Below, piece after piece: positions 49,391 to 58,324 of a DNA stretch of 64,000 bases. This stretch comes from Phycisphaerae bacterium (GTDB lineage: Bacteria; Planctomycetota; Phycisphaerae; Phycisphaerales; SM1A02). Each line of letters opens with the position of its first letter. The first letter of the stretch is position 1. The translations under genes and the position numbers were made by a program. The notes below the pieces were generated by a model. The model did not search any database. It saw only the letters and a program-made list of their open reading frames with translations, and was not told where the DNA came from. The DNA lies in assembly GCA_016795035.1 (NCBI GenBank), contig JAEUIT010000022.1, positions 84,615 to 148,614 on the forward strand, written 5' to 3'.

Positions 49391-50629
49391 CTTCTTCTCG
49401 GGAGCGTCCTTCTTGGCCTGGAATTCCTTCCACGCTGCGAGCACCTTCTCCTCGCGATCGCGCTTCATGCCCGCGCGGAACTTCGCCTGTTCTTCCGGCT
49501 TGAGTCCGTCGTACCACGTGAGGATGCCGCGGAGCGTGTCCTCGAGCGGACGGAACGTGAGCCCTGCGCCGACGGCCTTGCTGACGTTCCAGCGATGGAA
49601 GCCGGCCATCTCGCCTTCGGGCGGAATCCAGATCGGAAGGTCGCCGCCGGGCGAGACGCCCTGCGCCATGAGGAATTCGGTCGGCACCCACGTGACGGTC
49701 GTGTCGACCGGGCGCTTGCTCGTCGTCCCGTCCGACTTCGCCGCCTCGTCCTTCGCGACGCGAATGCTCGTGTCGATGATCTCGCCGATCGTGCCGGGCT
49801 TCTGCGGCCCGGTCGCGACGAAGACGCCGACGATGTTCTTCTCCGCGCAGTGGATGATCCACTTCGCGAGGTCGCGCACGTCGATCCATTGCACCGGATC
49901 GTTCGGCGTGCCCGGTCCGAGCATCTCGCCGCCTTCGCGGGCGCGGAGCGGCCAGTAGTTGAAGCGACCGGTGACGTCGCCCGGGCCCACGATGAAGCCG
50001 GGGCGGATGTTCGTGACGCGGCCGGGCATCGCGGCTTCGGCCGCCTGCTCGCAGAGCGCCTTGAGGCCGCCGTAATTCTCGAAGCCCGCGCCCATCGTCT
50101 CGACGGTCGGATCGGCGAGCGTCTCGACGGGGGCGCTCTCGTCGGAGTTCGGCGGCGCGCCCTGCTTGAGCGCGGAGATGCTCGAGATGTAGATGTACTG
50201 CTTCGCCTTCGGAGCTAACAACTCAGCAGAAGTCTTCACCATGCGCGGGAAGTAGCCGGAGTTGTCGATGATGACGTCGAACTCGCGGCCCTCGAGCGCC
50301 TTCAGGCCCTCGCCCTTCTTCGGATCGCGGTCGCCGCGCAGCTTCTCGATGTCGGGGAAGAGATTCGGCCGGGTCTTGCCGCGGTTGAAGAGCGTGACGG
50401 TGTGCCCGCGCGCGACCGCGGCTTCGACCGTCTCCGGCCCGAGAAACGCGGTGCCGCCGAGAATGAGGATCTTCAGCGGCTTCGCGGCCTTGCCGTCGGC
50501 GGCGGGCTTCGCATCGGTGGTCGTACCGGCTTGCATGGTGGCGGAGGTGAGTGACGCGGCGAGGCCGACCGTCGAAACGGTCGCGAGCGCCACAAAACGT
50601 CGTCGCGGGAGCGGCGAGAAGTGGTCCAC
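49388..50629 (-). CDS. Tat-exported NAD-dependent epimerase/dehydratase
   Basis: A 413-residue extended SDR enzyme. The N-terminus PRRRFVALATVSTVGLAASL is a twin-arginine (Tat) signal, allowing export with cofactor bound. The Rossmann fold begins KILILGGTAFLGPETV; the catalytic pair is YGGLK (Y-x-x-x-K) near residue 200 with a preceding S-S-I-S. Related proteins are isoflavone-reductase/nucleoside-sugar epimerase-like. The C-terminal 40 residues are charged. It stands alone with a long, hairpin-rich region upstream, so regulation by a leader is possible. Confidence 0.88.
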   Translation of the reverse strand: MDHFSPLPRRRFVALATVSTVGLAASLTSATMQAGTTTDAKPAADGKAAKPLKILILGGTAFLGPETVEAAVARGHTVTLFNRGKTRPNLFPDIEKLRGDRDPKKGEGLKALEGREFDVIIDNSGYFPRMVKTSAELLAPKAKQYIYISSISALKQGAPPNSDESAPVETLADPTVETMGAGFENYGGLKALCEQAAEAAMPGRVTNIRPGFIVGPGDVTGRFNYWPLRAREGGEMLGPGTPNDPVQWIDVRDLAKWIIHCAEKNIVGVFVATGPQKPGTIGEIIDTSIRVAKDEAAKSDGTTSKRPVDTTVTWVPTEFLMAQGVSPGGDLPIWIPPEGEMAGFHRWNVSKAVGAGLTFRPLEDTLRGILTWYDGLKPEEQAKFRAGMKRDREEKVLAAWKEFQAKKDAPEKK

Positions 50630-50704
50630 GGTGATCTCCGAAGTTGGACGTTCGACTTCGAGCGACGAACGTGCCGCGTCTTAGTCCGTCGTGCGCGGAC
50701 GGTT

Positions 50705-51180
50705 GCAGAGAAATGACAAGCCCTCGGCACCGCATAGGTTGCCGAGGGCTTGTGTTCTAGTGGACTCGCACGAGTGGTGTCGTGCAGTCCCCGTCGGGTG
50801 CACGGGGTCGGCATCGGAGAGGCGGTTAGGCCTTCGCGAGCCGCGGACCCCGTCCGCAACGAGGAGCGATCAGCGTTGCCGATGCGCGTCCGCGTTGCCG
50901 TTGGTGTCCGTCACCACTGTGAGCCCATTCGATAGGAATCACACTGCGACACTGGATCACCTCCTTCGGAAAGCGCCTATCCCAGCCGCCGCAGGAAGCG
51001 AATGACTTGCCTATCAGGTCATCCGGTCCCGCCGCCAGGCGGTTTCCCTCCGCAGCGTCCTGCGGAGCACATCGCCCGAGCCGTGTGATTCCCGAAAGTG
51101 AGAAGGGGTGCACGGCTCGGTCGTCGAGCGCCTTCGCGTCGTTGTCCCGCAACGCATGATTCTGCGGGCCGCGGAACGCG
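50705..51180 (-). ncRNA. Candidate structured RNA or long 5' leader
   Basis: About 475 bp with no convincing protein gene but at least seven perfect or near-perfect hairpins: 50717-50752, 50762-50790, 50789-50807, 50843-50857, 51002-51022, 51048-51067 (8 bp, 4-base loop), 51076-51120 (10 bp) and 51146-51168. It also carries CTGGATCACCTCCTT at 50952-50966. On the minus strand this becomes AAGGAGGTGATCCAG, an exceptionally strong ribosome binding site, followed by a GTG-started 13-codon frame (50952-50911) and then a terminator-like hairpin before the epimerase gene. Strand and identity are unproven. RNase P, tmRNA and SRP RNA landmarks were not found. Confidence 0.4.
50717..50752 (-). terminator. 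Strong hairpin, probably a terminator or attenuator
   Basis: CAAGCCCTCGGCA (50717-50729) and TGCCGAGGGCTTG (50740-50752) form a perfect 13-bp stem with a 10-base loop. On the minus strand it is followed by TCATTTCTCT, a better T-rich exit than on the plus strand. It lies about 90 bp before the start of the epimerase gene, so it may attenuate that gene. Confidence 0.6.
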
Positions 51181-51371
51181 TGGGCGATCGATGGCGGAAG
51201 TATCCCGTCAGCCCGAAGAAAGGCAACGCTCGCCCGGCCCCGAGCGGCAAAAAAGTCCTGGCCCATTTCCGCCTTCGCGGACCATGCGGACCGCGCCGGT
51301 GGGAACGCGGGTACCTTCTGCGACGCCCCGCGCCGCCGGCGCGGGGCTCTCTCGATCGGGGGTCAGTCGAC

Positions 51372-52583
51372 ATGCGCATCGGCGTAGTTCGCGAATCGGG
51401 TGCGGGCGAGCGTCGCGTCGCCTTGACGCCGAACGTCGTCAAATCGCTGGCGAAGGCGGGGTTCGCCGTCGCCGTCGAGTCGGGGGCGGGCGTCGCCGCC
51501 GGCTTCGCCGACGAGGCGTACGTCGCCGAGGGCGCGACCGTGATGGCCTCCCGCGCGGAGGTCTTCGCGGCGTGCGACGTGCTCGCACAGGTCAGGATGA
51601 GCGGGTTCGGCGGCTGCAACGACGACCTTGCCGCATGGCGGCCGGGGCTCGTCGTCCTCGGCATGACCGACGCGCTCACCGCACCGCGCGACGCGCTCGA
51701 GCGCCTGGCGTCGACCGGCGTCACCGCGCTTGCGATGGAGTTGATGCCGCGCATCACGCGGGCGCAGTCGATGGACGTGCTCTCGTCGCAGGCGACGGTC
51801 GCCGGCTACAAGGCGGTCCTCATCGCGGCGAACCATCTCGGCTCGATGTTCCCGCTGATGATGACGGCCGCGGGCACGCTGCCGGCGGCGCGGGTCTTCG
51901 TGATCGGCGCGGGCGTCGCAGGCCTGCAGGCGATCGCGACGGCGAAGCGCCTCGGCGCGATCGTGAGCGCGTACGACGTGCGACCGGCGGCGAAGGATCA
52001 GGTGACCTCGGTCGGCGGGCGTTTCGTCGAGATGCCGGTCGCGGCCGACGCGGCGGAGGACAAGGGCGGCTATGCGCGGGTGATGGGCGAGGCGTTCTAC
52101 GCGGCGCAACGGCAATTCCTGGCGGACGCCATGGCGGGCCACGACGTCGTCATCACGACCGCCGCGGTGCCGGGCGCGCGCTCGCCGCTTCTCGTCACCG
52201 CCGACGCCGTGCGTCGGCTGCAACGCGGAGGCATCGTGATCGACCTCGCTGCCGAGCGCGGCGGCAACTGCGAGCTGACGAAGGCCGACGAGCGCGTCGA
52301 CGCGCACGGCGTCACGATCGTCGGCCCGACGAATCTCGCCGCGACGGTGCCGCACGACGCGAGCCTCATGTACGCACGCAACGTGCTCGCATACCTCCAG
52401 CATCTCGCCTCGAACGGTGGGGCCAACAAGGACGGCGTCGGAAACGGTCGCGGACTTTCGTTCGACCGACCCGTCGACAAGCCCGACGAAATCCTCGACG
52501 CCACGCTCGTCGCGCGGGGCGGATCGATCGTGAACTCGCGCGTGCGCGAACGCCTGGAACGGGAAACCGCGGCCGCCGCCTGA
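51372..52583 (+). CDS. pntAA: NAD(P) transhydrogenase subunit alpha part 1
   Basis: The soluble NAD(H)-binding component (dI) of the proton-translocating transhydrogenase, 403 residues. It begins MRIGVVRESGAGERRVALTPN, has VIGAGVAGLQAIATAKRLGAIVSAYDVRP (Rossmann loop around 165-190), and ITTAAVPGARSPLLVT. The frame is open upstream but the ATG at 51372 matches the family N-terminus. It is followed 12 bp later by the membrane part, i.e. the three-gene arrangement found in many bacteria. The complex uses the proton gradient to make NADPH. Confidence 0.95.
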   Translation: MRIGVVRESGAGERRVALTPNVVKSLAKAGFAVAVESGAGVAAGFADEAYVAEGATVMASRAEVFAACDVLAQVRMSGFGGCNDDLAAWRPGLVVLGMTDALTAPRDALERLASTGVTALAMELMPRITRAQSMDVLSSQATVAGYKAVLIAANHLGSMFPLMMTAAGTLPAARVFVIGAGVAGLQAIATAKRLGAIVSAYDVRPAAKDQVTSVGGRFVEMPVAADAAEDKGGYARVMGEAFYAAQRQFLADAMAGHDVVITTAAVPGARSPLLVTADAVRRLQRGGIVIDLAAERGGNCELTKADERVDAHGVTIVGPTNLAATVPHDASLMYARNVLAYLQHLASNGGANKDGVGNGRGLSFDRPVDKPDEILDATLVARGGSIVNSRVRERLERETAAAA

Positions 52584-52595
52584 CGGAGGAACCCA

Positions 52596-52874
52596 GTGAC
52601 GTTTCTGCTTCTCTTGACCGTGTTCGTGCTCGCGATCTTCGTGGGCGTCGAAGTCATCAACAAGGTTCCGCCGCTCTTGCACACGCCGCTCATGAGCGGC
52701 TCGAACGCGATCTCGGGCATCACCGTGCTCGGCGCGATCGTCGCGGCCGGCGCCGAAAACTCGACGCTCACCGCGATCCTCGGCTTCGTGGCGATCGTGT
52801 TCGCGATGGCGAACGTCGTCGGCGGCTTCATGGTCACGCACCGCATGCTCGGCATGTTCAAGCGAAAGGGCTGA
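52596..52874 (+). CDS. pntAB: NAD(P) transhydrogenase subunit alpha part 2
   Basis: A 92-residue membrane protein from a GTG start at 52596 with GGAGG upstream. Three hydrophobic helices are visible and the conserved KVPPLLHTPLMSGSNAISGITVLGA sits after the first. This is the alpha-subunit membrane segment (dII) of the transhydrogenase. It lies between pntAA and pntB with 12- and 3-bp gaps, so the three genes form one tight operon. Confidence 0.95.
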   Translation: MTFLLLLTVFVLAIFVGVEVINKVPPLLHTPLMSGSNAISGITVLGAIVAAGAENSTLTAILGFVAIVFAMANVVGGFMVTHRMLGMFKRKG

Positions 52875-52877
52875 TCG

Positions 52878-54272
52878 ATGGACACGCTCGCGATCGTGAC
52901 CGCGCTCGCCTACCTCGTCGCGTCGGTCTGCTTCATTCTCGGCCTGAAGATGATGAGTTCGCCGCGCACGGCGGTGCGCGGCAACATGGTCGGCGCGGTC
53001 GGCATGCTCATCGCCGTCTTGGTCACGCTGCTCGACCGCGGCATCATCGACTGGTGGGTGATCATCGCGGGCCTCCTCGTCGGAAGCGCGCTCGGCGTCG
53101 TCCTCGCGGTGCGGGTGAAGATGACGTCGATGCCGCAGATGGTCGCGGCGCTCAACGGCCTGGGCGGCGGCGCGTCGGTCTGCGTTGCAGCCGCGGCGCA
53201 CATGGAAGAACTCGCGCGCGGCGAGTCGATCGCGTCGTCCGAGATCGTGGCCGTCGCGGCGTCGGGCCTCATCGGCGCCGTCACCTTTTGGGGAAGCCTC
53301 GTCGCCTACGCGAAGCTCGAAGAGTGGAAGAGCGTGCGCGATCCGAAAGCGTTGCCCGGGCAGATGGCGATCAACGGCGTGCTGCTTCTCGCGTGCGTCG
53401 CGCTCGGCGCGTATCTCCTCGTCCACCCCGATGCGATGTGGGCGTACTGGGCGCTTGTCGCGATCTCGTCGATCCTCGGCTTCACACTCGTCCTGCCGAT
53501 CGGCGGCGCGGACATGCCGGTCGTCGTCGCGCTTCTCAACAGCTACTCCGGCCTCGCCGGCGCGGCGACGGGCTTCATCCTCAACAACACCGCGCTCATC
53601 ATCTCGGGCGCGCTCGTCGGCGCAAGCGGCATCATCCTCTGCCAGATCATGTGCAAGGCGATGAACCGCTCGCTCACGAACGTGCTCCTCGGCACGTTCG
53701 CGGGCGGCACCGGTCCGTCGGCCGACGACGTCTACGGCGGCAAGGTGAAGGGGGCCTCGGCCGACGAGATCGCGATGCTCTTCGACGGTGCGCAGCGCGT
53801 GCTGATCGTGCCGGGCTACGGCATGGCGGTCGCGCAGGCGCAGCACGCGGTGCGCGACCTGATGAAGATCGCCGCGAAGAAGGGGGCCGAGGTCGATTTC
53901 GCGATCCATCCGGTCGCGGGCCGCATGCCGGGGCACATGAACGTCCTCCTCGCCGAAGCCGACGTTCCATACGAGCGATTGAAGGAGCCGGACGAGATCA
54001 ACGCCTCGATCGATCAGGTCGACGTCGTGGTCGTGATCGGTGCGAACGACGTCGTGAATCCGCTCGCGCGAACGGATCCGTCGAGCCCGATCGCGGGCAT
54101 GCCGATCATCGACGTCGACCGCGCCCGCAACGTCGTCGTCATCAAGCGGAGCCTGAGCCCGGGCTTCGCGGGCATTCCCAATCCGCTCTTCGCCGCACCG
54201 AACACGCTCATGTATTTCGGCGACGGACAGAAGGCCGTGCTCGACTTGGTGAACGCGATCAAGAACGCCTGA
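52878..54272 (+). CDS. pntB: NAD(P) transhydrogenase subunit beta
   Basis: A 464-residue protein. The N-terminal half contains about eight or nine membrane helices (SVCFILGLKMMSSPRTAVRGN, ALNGLGGGASVCVAAAAHME with a conserved His, VVVALLNSYSGLAGAATGFIL). The C-terminal half is the NADP(H)-binding dIII domain: VLIVPGYGMAVAQAQHAVRDLM, HPVAGRMPGHMNVLLAEADVPYE, IGANDVVNPLARTDPSSPIAGMPI and the final VINLV-like segment. Together with pntAA and pntAB it completes the enzyme. No other genes share the transcript. Confidence 0.96.
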   Translation: MDTLAIVTALAYLVASVCFILGLKMMSSPRTAVRGNMVGAVGMLIAVLVTLLDRGIIDWWVIIAGLLVGSALGVVLAVRVKMTSMPQMVAALNGLGGGASVCVAAAAHMEELARGESIASSEIVAVAASGLIGAVTFWGSLVAYAKLEEWKSVRDPKALPGQMAINGVLLLACVALGAYLLVHPDAMWAYWALVAISSILGFTLVLPIGGADMPVVVALLNSYSGLAGAATGFILNNTALIISGALVGASGIILCQIMCKAMNRSLTNVLLGTFAGGTGPSADDVYGGKVKGASADEIAMLFDGAQRVLIVPGYGMAVAQAQHAVRDLMKIAAKKGAEVDFAIHPVAGRMPGHMNVLLAEADVPYERLKEPDEINASIDQVDVVVVIGANDVVNPLARTDPSSPIAGMPIIDVDRARNVVVIKRSLSPGFAGIPNPLFAAPNTLMYFGDGQKAVLDLVNAIKNA

Positions 54273-54302
54273 CGACACCAGCGAGGCAACGGCGCCGCCA
54301 AA

Positions 54303-54427
54303 ACGAAAAGAGCCCGCAGCGGGGCGCTTGGGCCGAAGAGCCGCCGCTGCGGGCGCGGTCGTCGCCGAAGCGACTGCCGCTCATGCTGACGCAATGTCCC
54401 GTCCAGATCATTGCGTCGCGAAGGAGG
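54303..54427 (-). ncRNA. Candidate C-rich small RNA with terminator
   Basis: On the minus strand the order is ACCTCCTT (54427-54420, an anti-Shine-Dalgarno-like C-rich patch), a 9-bp hairpin GACGCAATG/CATTGCGTC (54388-54417), and a second hairpin GCCCGCAGCGG/CCGCTGCGGGC (54312-54354) followed by TCTTTTCGTTTT, which reads as a Rho-independent terminator. That is the layout of small RNAs that pair with ribosome binding sites. No promoter is evident, and on the plus strand the region could simply be the leader before the LysR-type gene. Confidence 0.4.
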
Positions 54428-54667
54428 TTGTAGCGGAAGTGCGGCGAAGCACCAACAGGCCCGACGCTTCGCTGAGACTAGAGATCACCTAGGGATTCGC
54501 GGCGCGGCTCGTGAGCCCGCGCGCGCGCTTTCGTGCGAGTCCCCTATTGGCGATGAGCGCGACGTATTCGGAGATGTGCATGCGCGCGTCGCCGAGTCGT
54601 TCGCGTACGCTCATCCGTGAGCCGTTCGTCGTGGGGTTCCCGAGAACGTCGTGCATCCCGGATCTCC

Positions 54668-55579
54668 ATGGCTAGGCCGCTCAATCACAACCATCTGTAT
54701 TACTTCTGGCTCGCCGCGAAGCACCGCAGCATCAGCGCCGCGGCACGCGAACTCGGCGTTGCACAGCCGACGGTCAGCGCGCAGATCCGCACACTCGAAG
54801 ACGAGCTCGACGTCGCGCTCTTCAAGCGGCGGGCGCGGGAGATCGATCTCACCGACGCCGGGGCCACGGTTTTTCGCTACGCCGACGAGATGTTTCGGCT
54901 TTCCGCGCAGATTCCGACGGCGCTCTCCGGCGCCCGGACGGACGGCATTCGCGAGATCACGATCGGCGTCGCCGACTACGTCCCGAAGCCGATCTCGTAT
55001 CGCGTTCTCTCGCCGCTCATCCGCCACGACCCGCCGCTTCGGCTCGTCTGCCGCGAAGGGCCGATGCCGCACCTCCTCGCGGAGCTTGCGCTCTACAAGC
55101 TCGACGCGGTGCTCTCCGATCGCGCGCATGACGGCGGAAACTCGAGCGTCCTGAGCAGCCATCCGGTGTGCGAGACGGCGATCGGGATCTTCGCGCGGTC
55201 AACGCTCGCACGGAAACTCCGCAAGGACTTCCCGAAGTCGCTCGACGGCGCGCCGATGTTCCTGCCGTCGATCGGCAGCATGCTCCGGGCCGCGCTCGAC
55301 AGTTGGTTCGAGGCGAACGAGGTCCGGCCCGAAGTCATCGCCGAGTTCGACGACCGCGCCGCGCTCAAGCTCTTCGGCGCGAGCGGCGTCGCCGCGTTTC
55401 CGGCGGCGTCGATGATCGAGCAGGAAGTCCGCGCGCAGTACGGCGTCGATCGCATCGGCTTCGCGCGCGGCCTGCGCGAGACGTACTACCTCATCACCGC
55501 GCGGCGACGCGTGCGCCATCCGGGCGTCGAGACGCTGCTCGGCGGACCGATGCTCCGACTGCGCGCGGGCGAGGGCTGA
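54668..55579 (+). CDS. LysR-family regulator, NhaR-like
   Basis: The ATG at 54668 gives 303 residues. It opens LNHNHLYYFWLAAKHRSISAAARELGVAQPTVSAQIRTLEDEL, a classical LysR helix-turn-helix with the NhaR-type N-L-H-Y-Y-F-W lead. The effector part follows after residue 90 (EITIGVADYVPKPISYRVLSPLI). NhaR proteins respond to sodium or pH; whether this one does is not shown. No sodium antiporter gene is adjacent. It faces the end of ftsK. Confidence 0.9.
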   Translation: MARPLNHNHLYYFWLAAKHRSISAAARELGVAQPTVSAQIRTLEDELDVALFKRRAREIDLTDAGATVFRYADEMFRLSAQIPTALSGARTDGIREITIGVADYVPKPISYRVLSPLIRHDPPLRLVCREGPMPHLLAELALYKLDAVLSDRAHDGGNSSVLSSHPVCETAIGIFARSTLARKLRKDFPKSLDGAPMFLPSIGSMLRAALDSWFEANEVRPEVIAEFDDRAALKLFGASGVAAFPAASMIEQEVRAQYGVDRIGFARGLRETYYLITARRRVRHPGVETLLGGPMLRLRAGEG

Positions 55580-55618
55580 CGCGCGAAGCGCGTCGCCCGC
55601 AAGCAACGCGGAGCGCGA

Positions 55619-58249
55619 TCACTCCTCGTTGCCGGCGTCGTCGCCGTCGGTGGCCATCGCCTTCAGGCGCTTCCATTCGTCGAGCGTGAGAAGCACCTCG
55701 CGGGCGGTCGAACCGTTGTGCTCGCCGAGAATGCCGGCGAGGCCCATCTGGTCGACGAGACGGCTCGCGCGGCCGTAGCCGATCGCCAGTCGTCGTTGCA
55801 GGAGGCTCACGCTTCCGCGGCCCGACTCGATGATGATCTCGACGGCCTTCTCGAAGAGCGGATCCTTGTCCGCGCTCGGATCGAATCCGTCGCCCTCGCG
55901 CGCCTCGGCGGCCTGGGCTTGCGTGCCCTTGATCGCGACGAGCGAGCGCTCGAAGGTCGGCGCCGCGACGTCCTTGAGGAACTTCGCGACCTTGCGGGTC
56001 TCGTTGTCGGTGACGAGCGTGCCCTGCGAACGGCGAAGCTCCGTCGAGCTCGGAGTGAGGACGAGCATGTCGCCTTGGCCGAGAAGGAGTTCCGCCCCCT
56101 TCTGGTCGAGCACGATGCGCGAGTCCATGCCGCTCGCGACCTTGAAGGAGACGCGGCAGGGCATGTTCGACTTGATGAGGCCGGTGACGACGTTCGCCTG
56201 CGGGCGCTGCGTCGCCAGGATGAGATGGATGCCGACGGCGCGGGCCTTCTGGGCGATGCGCACGATCGACGTCTCGACCTCCTTGTTCGTCATCATGAGG
56301 TCGGCGAGCTCGTCGATCACGAAGACGAGGTACGGCAGCTTCTTCGGGAGCTTCGCCTTCTCGAGATCGTTCGCCGGCGCGCAGCGCTCGAAGAGATCCT
56401 GCTCCGAGAGCTCGTTGTAGCTGCGGATGTCGCGGACCTTCGCTTCCTTGAGGAGCTCGTACCGCTCTTCCATCTTGTTGACGGCCCACTCGAGGATGCC
56501 GGCGGCCTTGTTCATCTCCGTCACGACCGGGCACATGAGGTGCGGGATGTCCGCGAACTGGCTCATCTCGACCATCTTGGGGTCGACGAGGACGAGCTTC
56601 AGTTCGTCGGGGCGCTTCGTGTACAGCCAGCTCATGATGATCGTGTTCATGCAGACGCTCTTGCCCGAGCCGGTGGTGCCGGCGATGAGCATGTGCGGCA
56701 TGCGCGAGAGATCGATGACGAGCGGCTCGCCCGACGAGTCCTTGCCGAGGAACATCGGAAGCGTCATGCCTTCCGAGTGACGGCCGGACATGAGTTCCTT
56801 GAGGCGCACCTTCTCCTTCTGACGGTTCGGCACTTCGATGCCGACTGCGGTGCGGCCCACCATGTTCGGGATGATGCGGATGTTCGGCGCCTGCACGGAA
56901 CGGGCGAGGTCCTTGGCGATCGTCTCAAGCCGCGCGACGCGCGTGCCCGGCGCGAGTTCGATCGAGTAGAGCGTCACGACCGGGCCGCTCTCGATGCCGG
57001 TGACTTCGCCGTCGATCTGGAACGTGCGAAGCGCCTGCTCGAGCACGCGCGCCTGTTCGCGCACGTAGGCTTCCATCTTCTCGGAGTAGTTCGACTCCGG
57101 CTCTTCGAGCAGTTCGAGCGTGGGGAATTGATATCCCTCGAAGCTCTGCTCGCGCGGGATGTCCTCGTCGCGGGCGACGGAACGCGCCGACGACGCCATC
57201 TTCACCGGCAGCTTCGCGATCTTCGCGCGGAGCTCCTCGTCGGTGAGCGGCGTCTTCTCGGCGGTCTCCTCTTCTTCTTCCTCTTCCTCGGCTTCGTCCT
57301 CGTCTGCGGCGGCGTCTTCCGCCTCGTCCTCGACCTCGTCTTCGACGTCCTCGACCTCCTCGGCCTCGACGTCGTCGGTCTCTTCGACCTCGTCGGTCAC
57401 GTCCTCGTCGATCTCGTCGGCGGTCGACGCGTCGACGTCGTCCTCGGTTTCGGTCTCCTCATCGGCCGTGGCGACGGCGGCCTCACGGCGCGACTTCTCG
57501 TCGCGCGCGGTGGTGTCCTTGCGGCGCGACGTGCGGGTCGCGCGCGGGGCAGGGGACCCCACGGCGGCGGCGGCGGGTTCCGGACGCGGCGCGATCTTCG
57601 CGCGGAGCGCGCCGAAGAAGCCGGCCCAGTCGTAGTTCCAGACGGGGTCGAGGAAGGACGTGGTGCGAAGGATCGCCTGCGGCAACGCGAAGACGAGTTC
57701 GTCGATCGCGACGATCGCGCCCAAGACGAGCGCGCCGAGCATGACGACCGACGCGCCGGCGGTGCCGAAGCGGGTCGCGAGTTCTTCGGCGCACCACATG
57801 GGGAAGGCGCCGGCGGTGTAGGTCGTGAGAAGGCCGGCGTTCGGAAGCCAGAGCGCGTGCAGGCCGGCGAAGCCGAGCATCATCAAGGTCGCGCCAAGTC
57901 CGCGCACGACCCAGTGCGACGCCGGGCGACCCACGGCTGCAACGACGAGCGCGGCAGCGGCGAGCATGACCGGGATCCACACGCCGATGCCGAAGATCGC
58001 GTACGCCCAGTACGCGAACGCCGCGCCGAGTCGACCCACGAGATTCGCGGCCGGCTCGTTGTGCACGCTGACGTCATGCGACGGCCAGTCGGCGGTGTTG
58101 AAACTCGCCAGCGCGAGGAACGCGAGGGTCCAGAGGATCGCGGTGACGACCCAGGCGATCTTGCGGGAGAGACCGGCCTCAGGGAGGACGCTCGCAACAA
58201 CAGACGCGACGGACGCCCGAGGCGCCGTCTTGGAAGGCTTCCGTGCCAT
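55619..58249 (-). CDS. ftsK: DNA translocase FtsK
   Basis: An 876-residue ATP-driven DNA pump for chromosome segregation at the septum. The N-terminal 190 residues hold four membrane helices. A very acidic linker (about 263-329, nearly all Asp/Glu) leads to the motor: Walker A GTTGSGKS at 524-531, the later LVLVDPKMVEM and LVFVIDELADLM as Walker B, and RPQANVVTGLIKSNMPCRVSFKVAS. The C-terminal gamma domain (about 806-876) has LFEKAVEIII, SLLQRRLAIGYGRASRLVDQMGLAGI, which reads the KOPS orientation signals. It is divergent from the hot-dog/ACP genes. Confidence 0.96.
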   Translation of the reverse strand: MARKPSKTAPRASVASVVASVLPEAGLSRKIAWVVTAILWTLAFLALASFNTADWPSHDVSVHNEPAANLVGRLGAAFAYWAYAIFGIGVWIPVMLAAAALVVAAVGRPASHWVVRGLGATLMMLGFAGLHALWLPNAGLLTTYTAGAFPMWCAEELATRFGTAGASVVMLGALVLGAIVAIDELVFALPQAILRTTSFLDPVWNYDWAGFFGALRAKIAPRPEPAAAAVGSPAPRATRTSRRKDTTARDEKSRREAAVATADEETETEDDVDASTADEIDEDVTDEVEETDDVEAEEVEDVEDEVEDEAEDAAADEDEAEEEEEEEETAEKTPLTDEELRAKIAKLPVKMASSARSVARDEDIPREQSFEGYQFPTLELLEEPESNYSEKMEAYVREQARVLEQALRTFQIDGEVTGIESGPVVTLYSIELAPGTRVARLETIAKDLARSVQAPNIRIIPNMVGRTAVGIEVPNRQKEKVRLKELMSGRHSEGMTLPMFLGKDSSGEPLVIDLSRMPHMLIAGTTGSGKSVCMNTIIMSWLYTKRPDELKLVLVDPKMVEMSQFADIPHLMCPVVTEMNKAAGILEWAVNKMEERYELLKEAKVRDIRSYNELSEQDLFERCAPANDLEKAKLPKKLPYLVFVIDELADLMMTNKEVETSIVRIAQKARAVGIHLILATQRPQANVVTGLIKSNMPCRVSFKVASGMDSRIVLDQKGAELLLGQGDMLVLTPSSTELRRSQGTLVTDNETRKVAKFLKDVAAPTFERSLVAIKGTQAQAAEAREGDGFDPSADKDPLFEKAVEIIIESGRGSVSLLQRRLAIGYGRASRLVDQMGLAGILGEHNGSTAREVLLTLDEWKRLKAMATDGDDAGNEE

Positions 58250-58324
58250 ATCGGAGTTTTATCGACAGTTCCGCCGAACGCCCCGCAGTGGCGGACGAGA
58301 AAGGCTGGTCGTATTCTCCCGCCC

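Noticed and set aside
50952..50966. Fragment of a 16S rRNA gene
   Set aside because: Only the last 15 nt match; the flanks show no 16S sequence, so it is a ribosome-binding-type match and not an rRNA remnant.
51076..51120. Resemblance to group II intron domain V (GAGCCGTG...GAAA...CACGGCTC)
   Set aside because: The loop is about 7 nt longer than the normal domain V, and no reverse transcriptase or other intron domains are nearby.
50705..51180. RNase P, tmRNA or SRP RNA
   Set aside because: The conserved cores (GAGGAAAGTCC, tmRNA acceptor ends, the SRP GGAAGGAAGCA loop) were not found on either strand.
51098..54433. 1111-codon plus-strand frame over the pnt genes
   Set aside because: Same strand but wrong frame; the pntAA, pntAB and pntB frames carry all conserved motifs.
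55718..58324. Long plus-strand frame before the FabZ-like gene
   Set aside because: Antisense to ftsK; only the last 132 codons, from GTG 58325, show a protein family.
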